From: Acetobacter sp. CAG:977
GTDB taxonomy: Bacteria > Pseudomonadota > Alphaproteobacteria > CAAGCB01 > CAG-977
Assembly: GCA_000434295.1 (NCBI GenBank)
Contig: HF994926.1
Location: 35,777-70,889, forward strand
Reading direction: 5' to 3'
DNA: 35,113 nt
Positions within the stretch are counted from its first letter, which is position 1; each line of letters opens with the position of its first letter. Positions 24,062 through 31,275 of the stretch are shown in pieces. A program made the translations under genes and the position numbers. Below the pieces are notes generated by a model. That model was not told the DNA's origin. It ran no database searches and saw only the letters and a program-made list of their open reading frames with translations.

Positions 24062-25564
24062 TTAAAAAGAATTTCCTTTGACGGATATTTTATAGCCGCT
24101 GTTTCCTTCTGCCAGACCGTTTGCAAACGCAAAAGACGTCGGCTTGACGGAATAGATGCGGTAAAGGATTTCACCCTGTTCGACGGTATCGCCGACTTTT
24201 TTAAACAAATCAATGCCGGCGCCTTTTTCTGCCGGAGCCCCTGCCGTCATTGCGATACGGTTCAATACGGCACCGTCGATTTCCTCCACAACGCCCGAAG
24301 CGTCGGCAGTAATGTCGCGCGTCAGCTGACCCAAAGGCGGCGGCGTTAGTTTTCCCTGCGCATGGACAAGCTGGCTCATGACTTCGAGAGCTCTGCCCGA
24401 ATCCAAGATTTCGCGGGCTTTGTAATATCCCTGTCCGCCGCGCAGCTGAGGATCGAATTCCAAAACGCGTCCCGCGATAAACAAGGATTTTTCCCGCAAA
24501 TCCTGCGGAGCGTCTTCACGGCAACGCAATACTTTCATGACGTCTCTTGCTTCCAGCACGGGACCGATGCCGCATCCGACGGGTTCGGTGCCGTCCGTAA
24601 CGACGACGTCAATCGTCATTGAAAGCATGTCGCCGACGTATTCAAAAAGTTTGCGCAAGCTCATGGCTTCGCTCATATTTCTGATTTTTGCGGTTTTTCC
24701 GACGGGAATGTCGATCAGCAAATGCGTAACGCCCATGGCGATTTTATTTGCCAGAATGGAAGCGACGATTTGTTGGGGCGTGCTGATGCCCAAAGCGCGT
24801 TCAAGGCTGAGCAACAAGTCTTCGGTAGCCGACAAAGCAAATCTGCCTCCGTCCAAGACCAAGCATCCGCCTCTTTCCTGAACGACGCGTTCCATTTCTT
24901 CGGGAGCCATTTCGACTTTTGCCAATACTTCCATGGCGTCGGCGGCGCCCGAACACGACGTAACGCCTCTGGTCATGGTTCCCGGCATGCACAATCCGTA
25001 AGCAATGGCGATCGGAGCAACAATCATGGACGTTCTGTTTGCCGGAATGCCGCCGATGCAATGTTCGTCAACGACCAGATTCAACCCCCAATCGATGGGT
25101 TTTCTGTATTCGATCAAGGCTTCCGTCATGGACAAGACTTCTTGCGGCGACATAAAGCTTGCGTTCGAGACCAGAAAAGACGCCAATTCGATGGGCGTAT
25201 AACGAAACGCCGCGACGTCTGCGATAATGGCGCGGTATTCGTTGGCGCTGAGGATACCGCCGTTAATTTTTCTGCGCACGGAATCGATGCTTGCTGGGGG
25301 CGGTGCCGGAGACAGGGCAATTTCGGAACCTTCGGGCAGATTTATCAAATGAAACGCCTGTTCGCACAAACCGACTTCGTCCGTATTGACGATGGCATTG
25401 TCGTCGACGGCGTGGACGGTTGCGAACAAAGGCTGAAGGCCTCCGTGAATTTCGACGCGGTCGGCGCCGTTTAATTCGTCCAGATTGAAATCGACGCATC
25501 TTCTGTTAATGAAGGCGATGTTTTCTCTGCCGGTATCAATGGGGACGCGCCGTAACCGCAACAT
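24062..25564 (-). CDS. AMP/thymidine phosphorylase-family enzyme (archaeal-type, long form)
   Basis: This is a nucleoside or nucleotide phosphorylase. The 500-residue length and the N-terminal domain of about 90 residues (VDFNLDELNGADRVEIHGG) match the archaeal AMP phosphorylase-like branch rather than 440-residue DeoA. The catalytic core has INGGILSANEYRAIIADV, DEHCIGGIPANRTSMIVAPIAIAYGL, where archaeal enzymes have DKHSIGGVPGN, then GVTSCSGAADAMEVLAKV, LDGGRFALSA and GVTHLLIDIPVGKTAKI. The C-terminal GAGIDLFKKVGDTVEQGEILYRIYS is the family tail. The substrate (AMP, CMP, UMP or thymidine) is not settled. No partner of the AMP-to-RuBisCO route is visible nearby. Confidence 0.85.
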   Translation of the reverse strand: MLRLRRVPIDTGRENIAFINRRCVDFNLDELNGADRVEIHGGLQPLFATVHAVDDNAIVNTDEVGLCEQAFHLINLPEGSEIALSPAPPPASIDSVRRKINGGILSANEYRAIIADVAAFRYTPIELASFLVSNASFMSPQEVLSMTEALIEYRKPIDWGLNLVVDEHCIGGIPANRTSMIVAPIAIAYGLCMPGTMTRGVTSCSGAADAMEVLAKVEMAPEEMERVVQERGGCLVLDGGRFALSATEDLLLSLERALGISTPQQIVASILANKIAMGVTHLLIDIPVGKTAKIRNMSEAMSLRKLFEYVGDMLSMTIDVVVTDGTEPVGCGIGPVLEARDVMKVLRCREDAPQDLREKSLFIAGRVLEFDPQLRGGQGYYKAREILDSGRALEVMSQLVHAQGKLTPPPLGQLTRDITADASGVVEEIDGAVLNRIAMTAGAPAEKGAGIDLFKKVGDTVEQGEILYRIYSVKPTSFAFANGLAEGNSGYKISVKGNSF

Positions 25565-25635
25565 ATTGCAATTCGATTCCGTAAGTGTTGATTTTGTTCA
25601 ATTTAGCAAGAGGGCGTTTGAATTTCTATAAAAAA

Positions 25636-26313
25636 TTACAAACCGTTTTGATAGGTTTCTTCGTCTGCCAAAGCCGCCAAAGACGCGCGCAATTCGGGGA
25701 TTCCCGCTTTTGTTTCGGCGCTTGTCGGGAATAAAACGGGATAAGCGGCGGTGTGTTTTCCGACGACGGGTTCGACTTTGTTGATCATTTTATCCAAAGC
25801 GGCAGAAGAAATTTTATCGCACTTTGTCAAAACGACCTGATAAACGACGGCGGCTTTGTCCATCATTAGCATCATTTCTTCGTCGGATTTTTTAATGCCG
25901 TGCCTGCTGTCGATTAACAGACAGACGCGGCGCAGGGCTTGACGGCCTTTTAAATAGCCGTTAACCAGATTTTTCCAAGCATCTGTTTGTTCTTTCGGTG
26001 CTTTTGCAAAGCCGTAGCCCGGCATATCGACCAAGCGTAACATACCGCCCAAATCGAAAAAGTTCAGCATTTGCGTCCGCCCCGGCGTATTGGAAGTCCG
26101 AGCCAGCGTGTTTCGCCCTGTCAAAGCGTTAATCAGACTTGATTTTCCGACATTTGAGCATCCCGTGAATGCGATTTCGGGCTGTTTTCCCGGCGCGGGC
26201 AACAAAGAAAGGTCGGGGGCGCTGAGCATGAAAGTACATTCTTTTGCGAACAGCAACCGCCCGTTTTCGATTCTTTGAGCCTGTTTTTCCGACTCTTCCG
26301 TCGTGTTTGTCAT
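25636..26313 (-). CDS. engB: Ribosome biogenesis GTP-binding protein EngB/YsxC
   Basis: EngB is a TRAFAC-class GTPase needed for assembly of the large ribosomal subunit. The 225-residue product has G1 GCSNVGKS (51-58), the NTPGRTQ switch I segment, G3 DMPGYGFA, G4 TKCDK and a PTSAETKAG G5. The ATG shares one base with the yidC stop (TGATG), so it is translationally coupled. A TTG three bases upstream is a less likely start. The rnpA-yidD-yidC-engB order is common in alphaproteobacteria. Confidence 0.95.
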   Translation of the reverse strand: MTNTTEESEKQAQRIENGRLLFAKECTFMLSAPDLSLLPAPGKQPEIAFTGCSNVGKSSLINALTGRNTLARTSNTPGRTQMLNFFDLGGMLRLVDMPGYGFAKAPKEQTDAWKNLVNGYLKGRQALRRVCLLIDSRHGIKKSDEEMMLMMDKAAVVYQVVLTKCDKISSAALDKMINKVEPVVGKHTAAYPVLFPTSAETKAGIPELRASLAALADEETYQNGL

Positions 26314-28070
26314 CAAGCTTTTCCGTTGGCTTTTTTGCGTTTAAATTTCAAAGCATACTGCTGTGCGATGGACAGGATATTGCTCCACGTCCAGTAAATG
26401 ACCAGCCCCGAAGCCAAATGACCCAACAGGAACATCATGACCCACGGCATGGCGGCCAGCATCATGTTTTGAGTTTTGTTCGGCGTTTTGGGATTCATCT
26501 GTTGTTGTATCCACATGGTCAACCCCATCAACACGGGCCATACGCCGATATTCAACGCGGCGGGGATCGGCCAGTTCAACAAACCGAACAACGTAAAGAC
26601 CGATGTCGGGTCGGGGGCTGACAAGTCTTGAATCCATCCGTAGAAGGGGGCTTGGCGCAGTTCCAAAGAAAAGTACAATACCTTATACAATGAGAAAAAT
26701 ACGGGAATTTGAATTAACAGCGGCAAACATCCGGCTGCCGGATTGACTTTTTCTTTTTTGTACAGGTTCATTGTTTCTTCGCTCAGACGCATTCTGTCAT
26801 CGGCGTATTTTTCCTGCAATTCTTCGATTTTGGGCTGAAGCTTTTTCATTTTAGCCATATTTTCGAAAGACTTGTTGGCGATCGGGAACATTGCCAGACG
26901 CAACAGGAATGCAAAGAACAATATAGCCAACCCCATATTTCCGAACAGGGAATAGAAATAGCTCAGGATAAAGAAGAAGGGTTTCGTCAGGAAATAATAC
27001 CATCCGAAATCGATGGTCAGGTCGAAACGTTCGATGCCCAAAGTTTTTTCATAAGCGTCGATCAGCTTAACTTCCTTTGCGCCGGCGAACAAATGAGCCG
27101 ACGTATGAACGGCACCGCCCGGAGCAACGACGACGGGAGGCATCAGATAATCGGCCTGATAATGTCTTCCGTTGGGTGTTTCGTTTTCGCTGAATTTAAC
27201 AAAGACGTTTTGAGCCTGTTGGTCGAATGCCAGGACGGCCATCCAATATTTATCGGTAATTCCGGTCCATCCTCCGGTTGTTTTGAACGTGGCTTGTCCT
27301 TCTTTGGCGATTTTTTCATAATTCATTTCTTTTAAGGAACCGCCCAGATAGCCGACCATTCCTTCATGGACGGCGCCGCGTTGGACGGGGGGGACGTTTG
27401 TTCTGCCGACCAATCCGTAATTAAAGAGGGTTACGGGTTTTTTGCCGTAGTTTTCGACGCGGTCGGCGACTTTGAACATATAATTTTCGTCAACGGAAAT
27501 TTGGCGGAAGAATTTCAAACCTTCGCCGTTGTCCCAAGTCAGAGTAATTTGTTTTTTATCGGTTAATTCTTTGTCATCGGTCTGCCAAACGGTTTCCGCG
27601 CCGGGCAAAGATATTCCGGGTTCGCTTGTTACCCATCCGAATTCGGCGAAATACGGGAATGCCGTTTCAACGGGAGCGAACAGAACGATGTTGGGGCTGT
27701 CTTTTGCCAAGGTTTCGCGATATTTTGTCAGTGACAAATTATCCAGTCTGGCACCTTTTAAACGGATTGATCCGCTTAAAGACGGTGTTTTCAAGGGGAC
27801 GTGTGCAAATTTATCAACGGCTTCTTCGCGGGTCAGGATTTGCTGAGGGGCATAAGCTTCGGACGCTGCTTTTGCCGCGATAACGTTTTCGGCGTTTAAA
27901 GAAACGGGAGAATTTTGAGCCGGAGCCTGAGGCGCGGTTACGGCTGTTTTTCGGGGTGTTGTAACGGAAACATTTTTTCGCGGGAAGATCGTATCGGCAG
28001 CGAACAAAATAGCTGCGGACACGACGATGGCCAGAATCAGGTTGCGTTTTTCAAAGTTGTTTTGTTCCAT
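26313..28070 (-). CDS. yidC: Membrane protein insertase YidC
   Basis: YidC inserts and folds inner-membrane proteins, alone or with SecYEG. The 585-residue product has an N-terminal anchor (LILAIVVSAAILFAADTIF, about 11-29), a large periplasmic beta-sandwich domain to about residue 350, and the conserved C-terminal core with YYFLTKPFFFILSYFYSLFGNMGLAILFFAFLLR in shortened form GNMGLAILFFAFLLRLAMFP, the hydrophilic-groove Arg in that helix, NPAAGCLPLLIQIPVFFSLYKV, and a last span with LVIYWTWSNILSIAQQ. The C-terminal tail is basic (KFKRKKANGKA). It is a complete gram-negative type YidC. Confidence 0.96.
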   Translation of the reverse strand: MEQNNFEKRNLILAIVVSAAILFAADTIFPRKNVSVTTPRKTAVTAPQAPAQNSPVSLNAENVIAAKAASEAYAPQQILTREEAVDKFAHVPLKTPSLSGSIRLKGARLDNLSLTKYRETLAKDSPNIVLFAPVETAFPYFAEFGWVTSEPGISLPGAETVWQTDDKELTDKKQITLTWDNGEGLKFFRQISVDENYMFKVADRVENYGKKPVTLFNYGLVGRTNVPPVQRGAVHEGMVGYLGGSLKEMNYEKIAKEGQATFKTTGGWTGITDKYWMAVLAFDQQAQNVFVKFSENETPNGRHYQADYLMPPVVVAPGGAVHTSAHLFAGAKEVKLIDAYEKTLGIERFDLTIDFGWYYFLTKPFFFILSYFYSLFGNMGLAILFFAFLLRLAMFPIANKSFENMAKMKKLQPKIEELQEKYADDRMRLSEETMNLYKKEKVNPAAGCLPLLIQIPVFFSLYKVLYFSLELRQAPFYGWIQDLSAPDPTSVFTLFGLLNWPIPAALNIGVWPVLMGLTMWIQQQMNPKTPNKTQNMMLAAMPWVMMFLLGHLASGLVIYWTWSNILSIAQQYALKFKRKKANGKA

Positions 28071-28096
28071 GTTTCAGTTCTTTCCGTGTACAAGAT

Positions 28097-28831
28097 TTAC
28101 GGGACGGGGTCATCTCCCGAACCGCCCCAGGGATTGCAACGCAAGATTCTTTTCAGCGTCAGCCAAGTCCCTTTTAAGGCGCCGTATTTTTCCAAAGCCT
28201 CCAGCGCATAAGCCGAACACGTCGGACGGAAACGGCATTTCCCGGGTGTCAGACGGGACATATTATCCTGATAAAACAGAACAAGCCAGCGTAAAAATCG
28301 CGTCGGAGCATTAAGTTTTTTTGACGTCGGCTCAGACACGGTTTCGGCTTTGTTTTCGGCATTGTTCTCGGCAGATGTGTTTTTAAGGGGTTGCGTGCGC
28401 AATGCCATCAATCTTTCCGCCAGTTCGATTTCCTTTTGCGTCGGTTTGTCGTACGTTGCGCCGCCCAAAGCGAAAACGCCCAAAAAACCCAACAAAGCAA
28501 ATCCTAAAAGGGCAAAAGCGGCTTTTTTTCTGGTAAAAGGGCTCAGAGTTTGTTTTTTCTTCGGCCTTGGCGGAGGGACGGGGTCGTAACCCGATCCGCC
28601 CCACGGGTTGCATCTGAGGACGCGTTTAAAGGTCAGCCACGAACCGTACAAAGCGCCGTGGACGCGCAAAGCTTCCAACCCGTAGGCTGAACAAGTCGGC
28701 GTATATCTGCAACATCCGGGGAACAGGGGGGAAATCAGTTTTCTGTAAATTTTAATGCCGATTGTCAGAATCAGGGCAAGCGGCGACATTTTTTTTTCAG
28801 AGTTTTCGGGGATGTTTTCAGTCGGCGACAT
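28097..28831 (-). CDS. yidD: Tandem YidD fusion: two membrane-insertion-efficiency domains with a membrane linker
   Basis: YidD is normally a single peptide of about 70-85 residues, next to yidC, that aids insertion of membrane proteins. Here one 244-residue frame holds two complete copies. Copy 1 spans about 15-86, with CRYTPTCSAYGLEAL and RVLRCNPWGGSGYDPVPP. Copy 2 spans about 175-244, with CRFRPTCSAYALEAL and RILRCNPWGGSGDDPVP. The linker carries a hydrophobic span (KKAAFALLGFALLGFLGVFALGG, about 103-124) followed by a charged region. Both cysteine/proline motifs are intact. The chosen ATG overlaps rnpA by 14 nt; an alternative ATG 42 nt downstream (MSPLALILT) gives a product starting at the first amphipathic helix. 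Confidence 0.9.
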   Translation of the reverse strand: MSPTENIPENSEKKMSPLALILTIGIKIYRKLISPLFPGCCRYTPTCSAYGLEALRVHGALYGSWLTFKRVLRCNPWGGSGYDPVPPPRPKKKQTLSPFTRKKAAFALLGFALLGFLGVFALGGATYDKPTQKEIELAERLMALRTQPLKNTSAENNAENKAETVSEPTSKKLNAPTRFLRWLVLFYQDNMSRLTPGKCRFRPTCSAYALEALEKYGALKGTWLTLKRILRCNPWGGSGDDPVP

Positions 28832-29183
28832 TTTTAATGCAACGCAAAGCGTCTTGAAGTTCGTTGAACAGTTTTTGATACGGAGCGCCGGCGGTTTTAA
28901 ATCGGGCGATGACGACATAATCGAATCCGTGAATTCCTTCGACGGGCAACAATTCGGCACACAAAGCGCGCAATCTTCGTTTAGCGCGGTTTCTGACGAC
29001 GGCTTTTCCGATTTTTTTGCTGGCGGTATATCCGATTCGAATGGCGGGTTCAGGGTTGCTTTCGGTCGGGGTTTCGCGGCGAAGCGCCTGCAAAACAAGA
29101 CCGGATCTTACTTCCTTTACGCCGTTTTTGGCGATTCGGAGAAAATCCGGCCTTTTTTTGATTTTTACAGGTTTGCTGAACAT
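28818..29183 (-). CDS. rnpA: Ribonuclease P protein component
   Basis: RnpA is the protein subunit of RNase P, which trims tRNA 5' leaders. The 121-residue basic protein has an N-terminal IKKRPDFLRIAKNGVK, the strand-turn GYTASKKIGKAVVRNRAKRRLRAL in which the RNR motif (VVRNRAKRRLR) contacts P RNA, and a closing helix (YQKLFNELQDALRCI). It lies directly after rpmH, with 24 nt between, and overlaps yidD by 14 nt, so rpmH-rnpA-yidD-yidC-engB is probably one transcript. Confidence 0.94.
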   Translation of the reverse strand: MFSKPVKIKKRPDFLRIAKNGVKEVRSGLVLQALRRETPTESNPEPAIRIGYTASKKIGKAVVRNRAKRRLRALCAELLPVEGIHGFDYVVIARFKTAGAPYQKLFNELQDALRCIKNVAD

Positions 29184-29207
29184 ATTCCGCCTGTTTTTCG
29201 GCGGATA

Positions 29208-29345
29208 TCAGCCTAACGTCAACCGCTTACGACCTTTGCGGCGACGGGCGTTCAGAACCCTGCGTCCGCCGACCGTTGCCATGCGGGTACGAAACCCGTG
29301 ACGGCGGGTACGGACGATCTTGCTGGGTTGGTATGTACGTTTCAT
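29208..29345 (-). CDS. rpmH: 50S ribosomal protein L34
   Basis: L34 is a small, highly basic large-subunit protein. The 45-residue product begins MKRTYQPSKIVRTRRHGF and continues through MATVGGRRVLNARRRKGRKR to a final LTLG, matching the family throughout. It heads the rpmH-rnpA-yidD cluster. A candidate promoter lies about 40 nt upstream of its start. Confidence 0.97.
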   Translation of the reverse strand: MKRTYQPSKIVRTRRHGFRTRMATVGGRRVLNARRRKGRKRLTLG

Positions 29346-29383
29346 GGTACGGCTCCGTTTAAAATAGTCAAAATCGAGACCCT

Positions 29384-29412
29384 TTTGTACGCCGTTCGCG
29401 ACACAGAGTCAA
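29384..29412 (-). promoter_or_regulatory. Sigma-70 promoter of rpmH
   Basis: On the minus strand TTGACT and TACAAA are separated by exactly 17 bp, about 40 nt before the rpmH start. The -35 box lies inside the loop of an inverted repeat. Confidence 0.5.
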
Positions 29413-29445
29413 GGACGGAGTTTCTTTTTTTATCGCGAAACGGCG
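29390..29445. repeat. Long inverted repeat bracketing the rpmH -35 box
   Basis: CGCCGTTCGCGA and TCGCGAAACGGCG are reverse complements with one extra A, 31 bp apart. The loop holds TTGACT of the rpmH promoter. It could be a regulator site or a hairpin at the end of the esterase transcript; no convincing T run on the minus strand supports a terminator. Confidence 0.6.
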
Positions 29446-29464
29446 TTTTAAGAGGGAATGTTTT

Positions 29465-30232
29465 CTAAAGTTTGTTAAAAAAAGCGCAAACATCGGGCGC
29501 CACCGCGTGTTCCAACCCGAAATGTCCCGATACGGCGGATGTTCTGGTAACGGTTAATCCGGCTTCTTTAAACAGGCTTTCGGAAAAATCTCCGACGCAG
29601 GAAGAAAAGATTTCGTCATTTGTGCCTTCGGCGATTAAAACGGGGAACGGCGGAATGCGGATACCTTCCCGAATGCGTTCGGCGCCCGGGATTCCCGCGC
29701 CGATAACAGCCAATCCGCCCAAAGTTGATCCGGCGGTATCTTTGTGCAGCTCGGGGCGGAACAAAGCCATTTCAACGGCGGTTATGCCGCCTTGCGAAAT
29801 GCCGCACAAAAAGCATTGAGACAGATTTAAATTCAGCTCTTTGGCTTGTTTTTTAAAAAACTTGTTAAGGATTCCTGCGGCGACGTGGGCTTCTTTAACG
29901 ATTTGATTCAATCCTTCGCGAACGTTTTGAGGTGCCAAATAAGGCATAAAAGAATAGTAATGTCCTTCAAAAGGAGGCAGGTTCCACCACTGACGGATAT
30001 GGGGATTTTTGGCTTCGGGGACTTCTTCGAGTCCGTCGGGGACAAAGACGGCGGCGTTTTTTACGCCTCTGGCAAGAGTTCTGGCGAATCCCATATTGGA
30101 GCGGGCATCGCCCTGATATCCGTGCAAAAGGAGAATCATTTTTTGAATGACGCCGTTTTTAGGCAGGACGGCAATCCCCGTCAGCGGGGCGGATTTAAAG
30201 ATTTGTTCGTAAAACAACTCGTCTGAAAACAT
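29465..30232 (-). CDS. Alpha/beta-hydrolase, phospholipase/carboxylesterase family
   Basis: This is a predicted cytoplasmic serine esterase of the carboxylesterase/thioesterase type. In the 255-residue product the oxyanion segment is LLLHGYQGD, the nucleophile lies in GISQGG, the acid in EGTNDEIF, and the His in SGHFGLEHAV; all three catalytic residues are present. HIRQWWNLPPFEGHYYSF is an aromatic stretch that would line the acyl pocket. No signal peptide is seen. The natural substrate is unknown. It is monocistronic, with the divergent tRNA-Lys gene at its 5' side. Confidence 0.88.
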   Translation of the reverse strand: MFSDELFYEQIFKSAPLTGIAVLPKNGVIQKMILLLHGYQGDARSNMGFARTLARGVKNAAVFVPDGLEEVPEAKNPHIRQWWNLPPFEGHYYSFMPYLAPQNVREGLNQIVKEAHVAAGILNKFFKKQAKELNLNLSQCFLCGISQGGITAVEMALFRPELHKDTAGSTLGGLAVIGAGIPGAERIREGIRIPPFPVLIAEGTNDEIFSSCVGDFSESLFKEAGLTVTRTSAVSGHFGLEHAVAPDVCAFFNKL

Positions 30233-30262
30233 GGAAAAAAGACCGTGATGAAAAAAAATGAA

Positions 30263-30268
30263 ATTATA
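30263..30268 (-). promoter_or_regulatory. Candidate -10 box for the esterase gene
   Basis: A perfect TATAAT on the minus strand lies about 30 nt before the esterase start. No convincing -35 is seen at 16-18 bp, and it sits next to the divergent tRNA promoter. Confidence 0.3.
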
Positions 30269-30271
30269 CTA

Positions 30272-30300
30272 TTGCAAAATATGCGTCTTCGGTCTATAAG
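30272..30300 (+). promoter_or_regulatory. Sigma-70 promoter of tRNA-Lys
   Basis: TTGCAA and TATAAG are separated by 17 bp. The -10 box ends 12 nt before the first base of the tRNA, which suits a short 5' leader. Confidence 0.6.
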
Positions 30301-30312
30301 TCTTTTTGCTTC

Positions 30313-30388
<76 letters not shown>

Positions 30389-30391
30389 TTC

Positions 30392-30429
30392 AAACCCTTG
30401 AAAAACCTCGCGTTTTCTCAAGGGTTTTT
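30392..30429 (+). terminator. Intrinsic terminator after tRNA-Lys
   Basis: AAACCCTTGA pairs with TCAAGGGTTT, with further partial pairing of AAAAC and GTTTT inside, and a T run follows. It begins three bases after the tRNA end. Confidence 0.85.
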
Positions 30430-30526
30430 GTTTGTCGGAACGTCTGACTTTTAATGTCCGATATGCCGCTCTGACACACAAAGCGCTGCCGTAACGGGCA
30501 TATGATCCGTTTGTTTAAAAAAAACC

Positions 30527-30557
30527 TTGACTTAGAGTCCGCTCTAAAAACTACCCT
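30527..30557 (+). promoter_or_regulatory. MerR-type promoter/operator of the exported redox operon
   Basis: TTGACT and a weak TACCCT are 19 bp apart, longer than the optimal 17. The spacer holds a perfect dyad, TTAGAG-TCCG-CTCTAA (30532-30547). Overlong spacing with a dyad between the boxes is the hallmark of MerR-family activated promoters, and TTGACTTAGAG plus CTCTAA resembles the operators of redox- and electrophile-sensing members. No merR gene is in the window. The rest of this 200-nt gap holds only a loose inverted repeat (ATATGCC, 30461; GGCATAT, 30497). Confidence 0.7.
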
Positions 30558-30590
30558 CAATAAAAATAGCGAAATAAAGAAGGGGGGTTA

Positions 30591-31256
30591 ATGAACAGGC
30601 GTCGTTTTATTCAAAAGGCATTAAGCTTTTTAGGGGCAGCGGCGGGAAGCGCGATTCTTTTGAACAAAGCTCATTCTTTTCCGACATCGTCCCTGAAAAC
30701 AGAACAAGAAAAGAAAGGCGGTCAAATGAAGATACTTGTTTTGACGGGCAGTCCGCGGCGGAACGGAAATTCCAATACGTTGGCGGATTATTTTATCAAA
30801 GGGGCTGAGGAAGCGGGACATCAAATCGAACGGTTTGATGCGGCGTTTAAAAATGTGCATCCCTGTATCGCATGTAACAAATGCGGCATGGACGGTTCTT
30901 GCGTATTCAAGGATGATTTTGAATTTGTTCGTGAACATATTGTTGATGCCGATGCCGTAGTTTTTGCAACGCCGATGTATTATTTCGGGATTTCTTCGCA
31001 ATTAAAAGCCGTTATTGACTGTTTTTATGCGATTAACGGACGCATACACAGACCGAAAAAGTCCGTTTTACTGATGACGTACGCCAATACGGCGGCAAGT
31101 CAAGCCGTGCCGATAGAAAAGCATTATGAAGTTTTGCTGGATTATTTGGGATGGAAAGACGCGGGCAGGGTTATTGCTTCGGGCGTCTGGCCGGTCGGAG
31201 CGGTAGAAGGGACTTTGTATCCGCAAAAAGCTTATGAACTGGGCAAAAAAATCTAA
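30591..31256 (+). CDS. Tat-exported iron-sulfur flavoprotein (Isf/NADPH-FMN reductase family)
   Basis: This is a flavodoxin-fold FMN protein with a compact cysteine motif. Residues 1-30 form a twin-arginine signal (RRRFIQKALSF, then a hydrophobic GAAAGSAILL). The core starts at MKILVLTGSPRRNGNSNTLAD, the FMN phosphate loop. Cys92, 95, 98 and 104 (CIACNKCGMDGSC) match the CX2CX2CX4-7C spacing of iron-sulfur flavoprotein Isf. ATPMYYFGIS is the typical flavin-side loop. The start has AAGGGGGG upstream; an internal ATG at residue 46 could give a cytoplasmic form. It is the first gene of the operon; its physiological electron donor is unknown. Confidence 0.85.
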   Translation: MNRRRFIQKALSFLGAAAGSAILLNKAHSFPTSSLKTEQEKKGGQMKILVLTGSPRRNGNSNTLADYFIKGAEEAGHQIERFDAAFKNVHPCIACNKCGMDGSCVFKDDFEFVREHIVDADAVVFATPMYYFGISSQLKAVIDCFYAINGRIHRPKKSVLLMTYANTAASQAVPIEKHYEVLLDYLGWKDAGRVIASGVWPVGAVEGTLYPQKAYELGKKI

Positions 31257-31275
31257 TCAAGGGAGAACCATTAAA

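Noticed and set aside
24050..24075. AT-rich palindrome TTCTTTTAATTAAAAAGAA between feoC and the phosphorylase gene as a terminator
   Set aside because: The stem is entirely weak pairs, apart from one G-C pair at each end, so stability is doubtful; it overlaps both stop codons. It may still help end convergent transcripts.
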